Assembly: GCA_016720465.1 (NCBI GenBank)
Contig: JADKKO010000004.1
Location: 124,001 to 188,000 of the forward strand
Direction: 5' to 3'
Origin: Holophagaceae bacterium
Lineage (GTDB): Bacteria > Acidobacteriota > Holophagae > Holophagales > Holophagaceae
DNA: 64,000 nt
Part shown: positions 42,979 through 51,663 of the stretch, piece after piece
Numbering within the stretch: position 1 is the first letter of the stretch
How the letters are laid out: each line of letters begins with the position of its first letter
Program-made: the position numbers and the translations under genes
Notes under the pieces: model-generated
Databases searched by the model: none
What the model saw: only the letters and a program-made list of their open reading frames with translations
What the model was told of the DNA's origin: nothing

Positions 42979-43815
42979 ATGACCTTCACTTCCCATACCA
43001 TCCACGACACTGTCCGCCAAGCCTATGGCCGCATCGCCTCGGGTGGCGGGGGCTGCTGTAGCGCCGACACCGGTTGCTGCGGCTCGGGTACCGAAAATGA
43101 TGCCATCGCCCTTGCGCTGGGCTATTCATCCACCGAGCTGGCCGCCATTCCAGAAGGATCGAATCTGGGCCTTTCCTGCGGCAATCCCACGGCGCTCGCT
43201 TCCTTGAAGCCCGGCGAAACCGTGCTGGATCTGGGCAGCGGCGCCGGGTTCGACATTTTCATCGCCGCTTCGAAAGTGGGCGCCACGGGGCAGGCCATCG
43301 GCGTGGACATGACCCCCGAAATGGTGGCCAAGGCCCGCACAAATGCTGCTGCGTTCCACCGCCGCACGGGCCTGGACAACGTCACCTTCCACCTTTCTCA
43401 GATCGAGCAATTGCCCCTGCCGGATGCCTCGGTGGATGTGGTGATCTCGAACTGCGTGCTGAACCTGAGCCCTGATCAGCCTGCGGTATGGAATGAGATC
43501 GCGCGGGTGCTTCGGCCTGGGGGCCGGGTTTCGATTTCGGACATGGTGATGTTGAGACCCCTGCCGGAAGCCCTTCGGGTAAGTGTCGAGGCCCTGGTCG
43601 GCTGCATCGCGGGCGCGCCGCTTCTTGAGGATCTGCGCTCGATGATCCGCGCGGCGGGTTTGGTGGAGGCTGAGCTCACACCCAAGGACGGCGCCATTGC
43701 CGCCATGCTCCAGGGGGATGATCCAACGGCCAAGAGCCTGCTGGCCCTACTGCCCGAGAACGCCCAGCCAGAGGATTTCATCGCCAGCTTCATCATCTCC
43801 GCCCGGAAGCCCTGA
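42979..43815 (+). CDS. arsM: Arsenite methyltransferase
   Basis: The 278-residue SAM-dependent enzyme methylates As(III). The SAM motif VLDLGSGAGFDIFIAA is at about residues 82-97. The three As(III)-binding cysteines of ArsM appear as C67 (SNLGLSCGNP), C159 (VISNCVLNL) and C209 (VGCIAGAP). The N-terminus has two extra CC pairs (GGGGCCSADTGCCGSG). Methylated products may be volatile or exported. The start has CAGGAGCTG upstream. Confidence 0.94.
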   Translation: MTFTSHTIHDTVRQAYGRIASGGGGCCSADTGCCGSGTENDAIALALGYSSTELAAIPEGSNLGLSCGNPTALASLKPGETVLDLGSGAGFDIFIAASKVGATGQAIGVDMTPEMVAKARTNAAAFHRRTGLDNVTFHLSQIEQLPLPDASVDVVISNCVLNLSPDQPAVWNEIARVLRPGGRVSISDMVMLRPLPEALRVSVEALVGCIAGAPLLEDLRSMIRAAGLVEAELTPKDGAIAAMLQGDDPTAKSLLALLPENAQPEDFIASFIISARKP

Positions 43816-43866
43816 GCCGTCCATGTCTCCGCTCAAGGTTCCACGATGCCCTTTCAGGAGGTTCCC

Positions 43867-44496
43867 ATGCCGAAAATCCAAGTGTTCGATCCTGCGATGT
43901 GCTGCCCCACTGGCGTCTGCGGTCCCGCCGTGGATCCCCACCTCGTACGCTTCGCCGCTGATCTCGAATGGTTGAGGGCCCAGGGCACTGCCGTGGAACG
44001 GTTCAATCTTTCGCAACAGGCCGCGGCCTTCGCCGAAGATGCCGAGGTCAAAGCGGCGCTCCAAACCCAGGGTGAAGGCGCCTTGCCCCTGATCAAAGTC
44101 GATGGCGAGGTCAGGTCCTCCGGGAAATACCCTTCCCGCGACCAGCTCGCCGCCTGGGCGGGCCTTGACGCTCCGCCTGCCTCCATCTACACAGAAGCCG
44201 TCCAGGAGTTGGTTTCCATCGGCGCGGCCATCGCCTCCAACTGCGAGCCCTGCTTCAAATTCCACTATGACAAGGCCCGGAAGCTGGGAGTGTCCAAGGA
44301 GGATATGGTGCGCGCCGTCGATACCGCTCAAAGCGTCAAGGAGGCACCAGCAAGATCCATCCTAAGTCTTGCGGCGCGCTATCTGATTGAGCCGGGAGCG
44401 GTACGGCCTGATGCCTCTGAAATCAAAAGCCAGTCCACCGCCCCTACGGCCAGTTGCTGTGGTGGATCCAGCGAGACCAGCGGCAATTGCGGCTAG
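43867..44496 (+). CDS. arsD: ArsD metallochaperone fused to a CMD/AhpD-like domain
   Basis: The first about 105 residues are ArsD: IQVFDPAMCCPTGVCGPAVD with C12, C13 and C18, the As(III)-transferring cysteines. Residues about 110-185 form a carboxymuconolactone-decarboxylase/AhpD-like helical domain, IGAAIASNCEPCFKFHYDKA with a redox CxxC, as in AhpD. A Cys-rich tail CCGGSSETSGNCG follows and could hold further metal. ArsD carries As(III) to the ArsA ATPase encoded next. The attached thiol-active domain suggests coupling of reduction and hand-over. The ATG at 43867 has AGGAGG upstream; an in-frame ATG at 43846 is less likely. arsA follows after 13 bases. Confidence 0.88.
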   Translation: MPKIQVFDPAMCCPTGVCGPAVDPHLVRFAADLEWLRAQGTAVERFNLSQQAAAFAEDAEVKAALQTQGEGALPLIKVDGEVRSSGKYPSRDQLAAWAGLDAPPASIYTEAVQELVSIGAAIASNCEPCFKFHYDKARKLGVSKEDMVRAVDTAQSVKEAPARSILSLAARYLIEPGAVRPDASEIKSQSTAPTASCCGGSSETSGNCG

Positions 44497-44509
44497 AAAA
44501 GGACCACCC

Positions 44510-46258
44510 ATGTCCCTGCTCGTTCCCCATCCCACGCCGATCCTGTTCTTCACCGGCAAGGGTGGTGTCGGAAAGACCTCCGCTGCCTGCGCCACGGCCA
44601 TTTCCCTCGCCGAGGCAGGAAAACGCGTGCTGCTCGTCAGCACCGATCCTGCGTCCAACTTGGACGAGGTGCTGGGCGTCACCTTGAGCGGCGCGCCCCT
44701 GGCGATCCCGGATGTGCCGGGCCTGATGGCCCTGAACATCGACCCGGAAGAAGCCGCCCGTGCCTATCGGGAGCGCATGGTCGGCCCGGTTCGCGGAATT
44801 CTGCCCGAGGCCGTGGTGGCGAGCATGGAGGAGCAACTTTCAGGTGCCTGCACCACGGAGATCGCCGCGTTCGATGAATTCTCCAAGCTGTTGGGCGATT
44901 CGGCCAGGACTGCCGCCTACGACCACATTCTTTTCGACACCGCACCTACCGGACATACGCTGCGCCTGCTCGAGCTTCCCGCGGCCTGGTCCAGCTTCAT
45001 TGATGCCAATGTCGGCGGCAACTCGTGCCTGGGTCCGCTCTCGGGACTCGCGGCCCAGAAGTCGCTTTACGCAGCCTCGAATGCCGCGCTGCGCGATGGC
45101 GCGCGGACCACGCTCGTGTTGGTGGCGCGGCCGGATCGGCCCTCCTTGCGGGAAGCGGAGCGAACCCGCGCGGAGCTTGCCCAGCTTGGCATCCAGAATG
45201 TCTACCTGATCCTCAATGGCATCTTCAAGGCCACGGATCCCTCGGATGACCTTGCGGTGGCGATGGAAGCCCAAGCCGACACGGCATTGCAGGACCTGCC
45301 CGAGGGGCTCCAGCGCCTTCCCCAGACATCAGTTCCGCTGCTGCCCTACGGTCTTGTGGGCATCCCTGCGCTCCGCAGCATGGGAGCTGCTGAACCGGCG
45401 TCTCCAACCTTGCCCCCGGACGGAGCGATCGATTTATCCCGCTTCGACACCCTGGCCTCCCTCGTGGATAACTTCATCCTCCAGGGGAAAGGCGTGGTGA
45501 TGGCCATGGGCAAGGGCGGCGTGGGAAAGACTACGCTGGCGGCCCATCTGGCCACAAGCTTGGCGGAACAGGGGTTCCGGGTCACCCTGACCACCACCGA
45601 CCCGGCGGCCCATGTGGAACAGGCCGTCGGCGAACGACCGCCAACGCTTCGCGTCACATGCATCGATCCTGAAGTGGTCGTCCAGCGGTACCGGGCGGAA
45701 GTCCTGGCCACCGCGGGCCAGGGGTTGGATGCGGAAGGGCGCGCAATGCTCGAAGAGGATCTGCGCTCTCCATGCACCGAGGAGATCGCCATTTTCCGCG
45801 CCTTCGCAGATACCGTGGCCCGGGGGCAGGATGAGTTTGTCATCATCGACACAGCCCCCACTGGACACACTTTGCTGCTCCTGGATGCGGCAGAGGCCTA
45901 TCACCGGGAAGTGCTCAGGACGACCAGCGATATGCCGGAAACCGTGCGGCAACTCCTACCCCGGCTGCGGGACCCGGATTTCACGCGCATCCTGCTGGTG
46001 ACCCTGCCGGAGGCCACGCCCATCCACGAAGCCATGCAGCTCGAACGCGACTTGGCGCGCGCCGGAATCCGCCCCTTCGCCTGGGTTGTGAACCAGAGCC
46101 TTAGCCCGCTCAAGGTCACGGACCCGGTGCTCCGGACCCGCCAGGCTCATGAGGCGAAACATGTGAACGAGCTGCTCGACCATGCTGCCCGGGTCGTGCT
46201 GGAGCCGCTCTCCTTCACTCGATCGGCTTCATCCCACCTGACTGGAGTCAACCCGTGA
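44510..46258 (+). CDS. arsA: Arsenite-translocating ATPase ArsA
   Basis: The 582-residue protein has two homologous halves. P-loops are FTGKGGVGKTSAA (about 14-26) and MGKGGVGKTTLAA (about 331-343), each half also having the DTAPTGHTL switch motif. The As(III)-site cysteines are in SGACTTEIA and SPCTEEIA. It energises export of As(III) by the membrane protein encoded next. The ATG at 44510 is preferred to earlier in-frame starts, since the protein then begins close to the first P-loop. Its stop overlaps the GTG of the transporter gene. Confidence 0.94.
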   Translation: MSLLVPHPTPILFFTGKGGVGKTSAACATAISLAEAGKRVLLVSTDPASNLDEVLGVTLSGAPLAIPDVPGLMALNIDPEEAARAYRERMVGPVRGILPEAVVASMEEQLSGACTTEIAAFDEFSKLLGDSARTAAYDHILFDTAPTGHTLRLLELPAAWSSFIDANVGGNSCLGPLSGLAAQKSLYAASNAALRDGARTTLVLVARPDRPSLREAERTRAELAQLGIQNVYLILNGIFKATDPSDDLAVAMEAQADTALQDLPEGLQRLPQTSVPLLPYGLVGIPALRSMGAAEPASPTLPPDGAIDLSRFDTLASLVDNFILQGKGVVMAMGKGGVGKTTLAAHLATSLAEQGFRVTLTTTDPAAHVEQAVGERPPTLRVTCIDPEVVVQRYRAEVLATAGQGLDAEGRAMLEEDLRSPCTEEIAIFRAFADTVARGQDEFVIIDTAPTGHTLLLLDAAEAYHREVLRTTSDMPETVRQLLPRLRDPDFTRILLVTLPEATPIHEAMQLERDLARAGIRPFAWVVNQSLSPLKVTDPVLRTRQAHEAKHVNELLDHAARVVLEPLSFTRSASSHLTGVNP

Positions 46259-47331
46259 ACGCCACCAAACGTCTTTCCTTTCTCGATCGCTACCTGACGC
46301 TGTGGATCTTCCTGGCCATGGGCCTGGGAATCCTGCTGGGCAACACCCTGCCCGGTTTCAACCGCACCATCAACAGCCTGAACGTCGGCACCACGAGCCT
46401 TCCGATCGCCGCCGGCCTCATCCTGATGATGTATCCGGTTCTCGCAAAAGTGCATTACGAGGAGATGGGCAAGGTGTTCCTCGACCGCAAGGTCCTGGCC
46501 TTTTCGCTCATCCAGAACTGGGTCGTGGGGCCCATCGTCATGTTCGCCCTGGCCGTGATCTTCCTGAGGGACAAGCCCGAGTACATGACGGGCCTGATCC
46601 TGGTGGGACTCGCGCGCTGCATCGCCATGGTCATCGTGTGGAACGACCTCGCCGGCGGCAACCGTGAATACTGCGCCGGTCTGGTGGCTTTGAACGCCGT
46701 TTTCCAGATGTTGCTCTACTCAGTCTATGCGTGGTTCTTCCTGACGGTGGCGCCCGCCTGGATCGGCATGGAGAGGGTCGCGATCAACATCACCATGGCG
46801 GAGATCGCCAAGACGGTGATGATCTACCTCGGCATCCCATTCTTCGGCGGCCTCCTCACCCGGTTGGCGCTGGTCCGGCTGAAAGGGCACGACTGGTATG
46901 AGCACCGGTTCGTCCCCAGGATCAGCCCCATCACCCTGATCTCGCTGCTCTTCACCATCATCGTGATGTTCAGCCTGAAGGGCGACAGCATCGTCAAGGT
47001 TCCCCTGGATGTGGGCCGCGTAGCGCTGCCGCTGCTGTTGTATTTCCTCGTGATGTTCCTGGGCTCATTCTGGTTCAGCCGTTTCATGGGCGCGCCCTAC
47101 GGCCATTCCGCCACACTCTCGTTCACCGCCGCCTCCAATGACTTCGAGCTGGCCATTGCCGTGGCCGTGGGGACCTTCGGCATCGCCCACGGCGCGGCCT
47201 TCGCGGCGGTCATCGGGCCCCTGGTGGAGGTGCCCGTCCTGATCGGCCTGGTGAACGTGGCCCTCTGGCTCCGGAAGCGCTGGTACCCGGGGTCCGGGGA
47301 ACCGGTGCCCCTGGCGGGGAAACCGGCTTGA
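46255..47331 (+). CDS. ACR3-family arsenite efflux transporter
   Basis: The 358-residue membrane protein has about ten hydrophobic helices. The segment LVGLARCIAMVIVWNDLAGG contains the cysteine essential for As(III) transport in ACR3 proteins; FTAASNDFELAIAVAVGTFG and IGPLVEVPVLIGLV are also characteristic. It starts at a GTG that overlaps the arsA stop, so the pump and ATPase are made together. It is the last gene of the ars operon; no terminator is obvious before the next gene at 47368. Confidence 0.94.
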   Translation: MNATKRLSFLDRYLTLWIFLAMGLGILLGNTLPGFNRTINSLNVGTTSLPIAAGLILMMYPVLAKVHYEEMGKVFLDRKVLAFSLIQNWVVGPIVMFALAVIFLRDKPEYMTGLILVGLARCIAMVIVWNDLAGGNREYCAGLVALNAVFQMLLYSVYAWFFLTVAPAWIGMERVAINITMAEIAKTVMIYLGIPFFGGLLTRLALVRLKGHDWYEHRFVPRISPITLISLLFTIIVMFSLKGDSIVKVPLDVGRVALPLLLYFLVMFLGSFWFSRFMGAPYGHSATLSFTAASNDFELAIAVAVGTFGIAHGAAFAAVIGPLVEVPVLIGLVNVALWLRKRWYPGSGEPVPLAGKPA

Positions 47332-47367
47332 ACCGGAATTGATAGGAGCAGGAGCTAAGCTTCCACT

Positions 47368-47928
47368 ATGTTCATTCTCGGCATCAGCCCCGGCACTGGA
47401 TTCAATGAGGCCCGCTGGAAGGCGGTGCTGGCCTCGGGCATCGATGGTCTGATGATCCGTGAACGGCAGCTGGAGGCGCGGCCTCTCTTGGCGCTGGTTC
47501 GGCAAGTGCGGGATCTCGCGCCCTCGTTGGAAGTATGGGTGAACGGGCGGTTGGACGTGGCACTGGCCGCAAGTTGCGGGCTGCACGCGCCGGAAGCCTA
47601 CCCGGAGGTTCCCTCCGGCCTGGTTCCGCTGTCCCGTCCCGTTCATTCCGAGGATCAGATCCTGACCCGGACCGCGTGCCGACAATGGCTGCTGGGTCCG
47701 ATCTTCGAGGTTCCAGGAAAAGGCGCGCCCTGGGGCGTGGAACGGCTCCACCGGGCGCTGGATGGAATCGCCGCGGGGCCGCGCATCCTGGCCCTGGGCG
47801 GGATCACGCCTGCCAATTCTGCCTCGCTGCGCCATCCCAGGCTCGATGGTGTCGCGCTCATCCGGGCGCTCGCGGATGCGCCCGAACCCCGCCGCGTGGT
47901 GGAAGCCTTGCGCCAATCCTGGGCCTGA
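47368..47928 (+). CDS. Thiamine phosphate synthase/TenI-like protein
   Basis: The 186-residue product resembles ThiE/TenI barrels: GIDGLMIRERQLEARPLL (ThiE: IRxKxL), VNGRLDVALAASCGLHAPEA, LLGPIFEVPGKGAPWG and ILALGGITPAN. It is shorter than true ThiE (about 210). The DDxxLA metal motif is altered to GRLDVALA, so catalysis of thiamine phosphate formation is uncertain; a TenI-like or divergent role is possible. No other thiamine genes are near. Confidence 0.75.
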   Translation: MFILGISPGTGFNEARWKAVLASGIDGLMIRERQLEARPLLALVRQVRDLAPSLEVWVNGRLDVALAASCGLHAPEAYPEVPSGLVPLSRPVHSEDQILTRTACRQWLLGPIFEVPGKGAPWGVERLHRALDGIAAGPRILALGGITPANSASLRHPRLDGVALIRALADAPEPRRVVEALRQSWA

Positions 47929-47989
47929 TGCCCTCTGGCCCCGCCAAGAGGGTTGTCACGCCCCGACGGCTTGGCGCACACTCGATTTC

Positions 47990-49423
47990 ATGTTCAGGGA
48001 TTTGAGAGAGCGCGTGAGCGGCACCCGCCGCACCTTGGCCTGGGTGCTGCTGCTCCTGATTGTCATTGCCGGCGCCTTCCTGGTGCCGCGCATGAGTGGC
48101 GGCTTGCATCCGGCCTGGCTTCGGGGCGCGCGCATCATGTTCTGGGCCGCGGTGGCCATCCTCTCCGTCCGCCTGCTCACCTTTGCCCTCATTGACCCGC
48201 TGTTGCGAGAGCGCAAGACTGCTACGCCGGGATTCGCCCGAGACCTGATCGTCGTGCTGCTCTACGGCCTGGTGATGGGCGGCGTGCTCAAGGAAGTGGC
48301 GGGTGTCAGCCTGCCTCAGCTGCTGGGCACCGGCGCCATCGCGGCGGCCATCGTGGGCCTGTCGCTCCAGGAAACCCTTGGAAACCTCTTCGCGGGGATC
48401 TCCATGCACCTGGATCCGGCGTTCCAGGAAGGGGAGTGGATCGAAATCACCGGCAACCTGAGGGGCGGCCCAGGCCGGGAGACTTTGATCGGGCGCGTGG
48501 AAGCCATGACCTGGCGCACCGTGCAATTGCGCAACGACTACGGCGACACGGACATCATTCCCAACCGTCTCATCGCCCAGGCGGTGGTGACGAATCTCTA
48601 CGCGCCGACGGGTCTGCACAAGCGCGTGTTCAAGCTGGTGGTGGAACCGAACCCCAACCTGCACATCGCCCTGGAAAAGCTGACCGTCGCCCTGGCCGGC
48701 GTCCCCCACCTGCCCCACCAACCGCCGGAAGTCGTGGTGTGCGGGTCGGATATGGGCGGAGCGCTCCTGGAATGCCGCTATTGGACCCTGGGTTGGCGCG
48801 ACAGCCGCCAATCCCTCTACCTCGCCACCCGCCTGGCCAACTCGGTGCTGCCCCGCGAGGGTTTCTCGCTCCTGGGCCCCATGGGCCCCACCACCGTCCA
48901 CGCCCAGCAGGCCCACCCGAGCGACGCCCATATGCGCGACCTGCTGGCCCTGTTGCAGCTCCCGGCCCACCTGTCCGAGGACCTCCGCGGGGCCGTGTTG
49001 CTGAGGCGTGTCAGTCCCGGCGAGGGTGTGATCCGGGAAGGCGATCCCGGCCATTCGATCTTCGCCGTGGTGAGCGGCAGCCTAATGGTCGTTAAGGTGG
49101 CCGAGCGCCACGAACCCTACACGGGGCTGTACTGGGACACCATCGCCACCCTCGGGCCCGGCGCCTGGTTCGGGGAGGCGAGCCTGCTCACCGGAGCACC
49201 CCGCAACGCCACCGTGGTGGCCCAGACCGCCTGCGAAATCCTGGAAGTTCCCAAGATCGCCTTCGAGGCTTCGCTTAAGCGCGAGCCGGAGCTGGTGCAT
49301 CGGCTCGTGGACCTCATGGAATCCCGGGCCAGGGAATCCGGCGATCCCGCCACGCCTTCCCGGAAATCGCTGCTGCGGGAGATCTGGCTCAAACAAATCA
49401 AGACCTGGTTCAGCCTGGAATAG
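47990..49423 (+). CDS. MscS-type channel with cyclic-nucleotide-binding domain
   Basis: Counted from ATG 47990 the protein has 477 residues. Helices at about 15-35, 40-65 and 80-100 precede the pore helix region GAIAAAIVGLSLQETLGNLFAGI (about 113-135), the MscS hallmark. The beta domain follows with EGEWIEI and DIIPNRLIAQAVV. Residues about 335-440 form a cyclic-nucleotide-binding domain (REGDPGHSIFAVVSGSLMVV then WFGEASLLTGAPRNATV, the phosphate-binding cassette). A channel gated or tuned by cAMP/cGMP is likely. The conserved Arg of the cassette is followed by Asn instead of Ala, so ligand choice is uncertain. Confidence 0.9.
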   Translation: MFRDLRERVSGTRRTLAWVLLLLIVIAGAFLVPRMSGGLHPAWLRGARIMFWAAVAILSVRLLTFALIDPLLRERKTATPGFARDLIVVLLYGLVMGGVLKEVAGVSLPQLLGTGAIAAAIVGLSLQETLGNLFAGISMHLDPAFQEGEWIEITGNLRGGPGRETLIGRVEAMTWRTVQLRNDYGDTDIIPNRLIAQAVVTNLYAPTGLHKRVFKLVVEPNPNLHIALEKLTVALAGVPHLPHQPPEVVVCGSDMGGALLECRYWTLGWRDSRQSLYLATRLANSVLPREGFSLLGPMGPTTVHAQQAHPSDAHMRDLLALLQLPAHLSEDLRGAVLLRRVSPGEGVIREGDPGHSIFAVVSGSLMVVKVAERHEPYTGLYWDTIATLGPGAWFGEASLLTGAPRNATVVAQTACEILEVPKIAFEASLKREPELVHRLVDLMESRARESGDPATPSRKSLLREIWLKQIKTWFSLE

Positions 49424-49456
49424 CCACGGCGATTACAATCACCCAGGGAGGAAGCC

Positions 49457-49726
49457 ATGGAAATTCCAGAAGAGCTGCGCGGCCTCGTGGATGAATTGGG
49501 TGAAGCCTTGGTCAGCGCCATGGTGCTGGATGACCGTTGCCGGGACCTGACCACCCGTATCCAGGCAGCCGGATTCGATCTTTCCCTCTCGCTCGAAGCC
49601 ATGGTGACCCGGCATTCCACCGAGGACCATGAAGACGGCCATCGGCCCCTTGCGCCGGAGTTCACGGCGGGCTTTTCGCCCGAAGACAAAGCCCTGCTGC
49701 GGAACCTCCGGATCACGTTGGATTGA
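49457..49726 (+). CDS. Small hypothetical protein
   Basis: The 89-residue acidic product (MEIPEELRGLVDELGEALV...) has no recognised motif. AGGGAGGAAGCC before its ATG and the TGA overlapping the rlmN ATG indicate a real, coupled gene. Its role could relate to rlmN only by position. Confidence 0.6.
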   Translation: MEIPEELRGLVDELGEALVSAMVLDDRCRDLTTRIQAAGFDLSLSLEAMVTRHSTEDHEDGHRPLAPEFTAGFSPEDKALLRNLRITLD

Positions 49727-50829
49727 TGGCGACCCCCAGCCTGGCACCCACGCTCCGGGCCTGGGACGCTCCTGCGCCTGAGCTTCCCATCGCCCAGGCG
49801 CTCCCCACCGAAATGGACCGAAAAGAGCTTCGGGCCTGGCTGGCGGTTTTGGGCGAACCCGCTTTCCGGGGCGATCAAGTCTTCGAGGGGCTGCACCGCC
49901 ACCGCTTCGCAAGCTGGAACCAGTTCACGAGTCTGTCCACCGCCCTGCGGGCGAAACTGGAATCAGCCGCGCAGCTTCAGTGGCCTGAAATCACTGAGTC
50001 CATCGACAGCGAGGACGGCTCCACGAAACACGTTTTCCGCCTGTCCGATGGCAGACAGGTGGAGGGCGTCCACATGCCCTTGGCAAAGCGCCGGACACTC
50101 TGCCTGTCCAGCCAGGTGGGCTGCGCCATGGGGTGCACCTTCTGCGCTACCGGGCTCATGGGCATCGTGCGAAACCTTTCCGCCGGGGAAATCGTCGGCC
50201 AAGTGGTGGCCATGCTCACCGCCCACCACCACTCTGGCGATGAACCGGTGAACCTGGTGTTCATGGGCATGGGCGAGCCCCTGCACAACCTGGAAAACGT
50301 GATGAAAGCCTTCCGGATCCTCACGGATGCGGGAGGACTGGGCCTTTCGCCCCGGCGCATCACGGTTTCCACATCGGGCCTCGCGAGCGGCATTGAACGC
50401 ATGGCCGCCTACGCGAAACGGCCGAGGCTGGCCTTGAGCTTGAATGCCACCACGGACGAGTACCGCTCGCGGATCATGCCGGTGAACCGCGCGTGGAATC
50501 TCGCCGCGCTGGCCGAGGTGTTGGCGCGGTTTCCGCTCGAGAAGCGGGAACGGATCACGTTGGAATACGTGCTTCTGAGCGGCGTGACCGACAGCCTGGA
50601 GGATGGCCGCCGGCTGGCCCGCTTCGCCCAGGGCTTCCCCTCCAAAATCAATTTGATTCCGTTCAACCCGCACGAAGGTTCAGGCTTCGAACCGCCCTCG
50701 GAAGAACGCATCGGCCAGCTCTGCCAGATCCTGTCCAAAGCCGGGCTCACGGTCAGCGTCCGCCGCTCAAGGGGACAGGATGTGGCAGGGGCCTGCGGAC
50801 AGTTGATCCGGAAGCGCGGGGATTCCTAA
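49726..50829 (+). CDS. rlmN: 23S rRNA (adenine-2503-C2)-methyltransferase, radical SAM
   Basis: The enzyme methylates C2 of A2503 in 23S rRNA and also tRNA. The radical-SAM cluster motif is CAMGCTFC (C132, C136, C139 counted from 49726), within QVGCAMGCTFCATG. Other RlmN traits are FMGMGEPLHNLENVM, RRITVSTSGLASGIERMA, LALSLNATTDEYRSRIMP and INLIPFNPHEG, plus the methyl-carrier cysteine near the C-terminus in QDVAGACGQL. Length (367) is normal. ATG 49726 is used; an overlapping in-frame TTG at 49723 is less likely. Confidence 0.95.
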   Translation: MATPSLAPTLRAWDAPAPELPIAQALPTEMDRKELRAWLAVLGEPAFRGDQVFEGLHRHRFASWNQFTSLSTALRAKLESAAQLQWPEITESIDSEDGSTKHVFRLSDGRQVEGVHMPLAKRRTLCLSSQVGCAMGCTFCATGLMGIVRNLSAGEIVGQVVAMLTAHHHSGDEPVNLVFMGMGEPLHNLENVMKAFRILTDAGGLGLSPRRITVSTSGLASGIERMAAYAKRPRLALSLNATTDEYRSRIMPVNRAWNLAALAEVLARFPLEKRERITLEYVLLSGVTDSLEDGRRLARFAQGFPSKINLIPFNPHEGSGFEPPSEERIGQLCQILSKAGLTVSVRRSRGQDVAGACGQLIRKRGDS

Positions 50830-50835
50830 CGGGGC

Positions 50836-51468
50836 CTAGCGGCTTTCGACCGCGAGTTTCTGTTTCAGCAGGCGCAGCGCTTCGTGGACTTCGGCGTTGC
50901 CGGGCTCGAGTTGCAGGGTGCGTTCGAACATCTCCACGGCTTCCACCGGCCGGCCCAGGGATTGCAGGAACATCCCTGCGTTCATGTAGGCGGGAGCGAA
51001 CTTGGGATTCAGCTTCATGGCCACCTGGGCCATCTGGAAGGCTCCCTCGTAATCCCCTTTCTGCGCCAGCACCACGGAAGCATTGGAGTGGAAACGCGGG
51101 TTCCTGGGATCGAGCTTGGACGCGGTTTCATAGATTTCCAGCGCCTCATCCAAGCGGCCAAGGGACTGCAGCGCGATGCCCAAATGCGTGGAAACCGTTT
51201 CATGGGTGTAGCCCGTGGCCCAGGCCTGGCGGAAGAGCGCCACGGCATTGGCCGTGTCGCCACGATCCAGCGCGATGCTGCCCAGGGCATAGAGCGAGAA
51301 GGGATTCCCGGGTTCGGCCATCAATACTTTTTGATAGAGCAGTTCCGCTTGTTGCAGGCTCCCTGCTTTCTGGAGTTTATACGCGGCATCCAAGGTCCTG
51401 AGGGTGTTCGGATCCTTGCTGGCCGGCCGGGGGGAGGCATTGCGAGGAGCGGGTTTTTTAGCGGCCAT
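50836..51468 (-). CDS. TPR-repeat protein
   Basis: The 210-residue product begins with a basic, Pro/Ala-rich tail (about 1-20) and then consists of about five TPR units, e.g. YKLQKAGSLQQAELLYQKVL, LGIALQSLGRLDEALEIYET, NASVVLAQKGDYEGAFQMAQ, AGMFLQSLGRPVEAVEMFER. TPRs bind other proteins; no partner can be named. The ATG at 51468 with AGGAGAG upstream is used in preference to starts further up. It converges with rlmN, with six bases between the stops. Confidence 0.85.
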   Translation of the reverse strand: MAAKKPAPRNASPRPASKDPNTLRTLDAAYKLQKAGSLQQAELLYQKVLMAEPGNPFSLYALGSIALDRGDTANAVALFRQAWATGYTHETVSTHLGIALQSLGRLDEALEIYETASKLDPRNPRFHSNASVVLAQKGDYEGAFQMAQVAMKLNPKFAPAYMNAGMFLQSLGRPVEAVEMFERTLQLEPGNAEVHEALRLLKQKLAVESR

Positions 51469-51602
51469 GCGGACTCTCCTGGGCATTGAGCCCAACCCTC
51501 CACTTTAGCGTGAAGGCGCACCTAGCCCAAGTGCCCAATGTGCCAACCGGCCTTGCGGACACTTGGTTCCGGCCTTGGAATTGGCCGATTCCTCCGGCTC
51601 AA

Positions 51603-51634
51603 TGAAAAGCCCCCGCCGAAACGGGGGCTTTTCA
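51603..51634 (-). terminator. Terminator after lipoprotein copy 1
   Basis: TGAAAAGCCCCCG and CGGGGGCTTTTCA form a 13-base stem with a six-base loop; the T-run is on the minus strand. It lies 30 bases past the stop at 51664. Nearly the same hairpin follows copies 2 and 3. Confidence 0.8.
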
Positions 51635-51663
51635 TCATTTTATATTACGAACAGGTTGATCAA

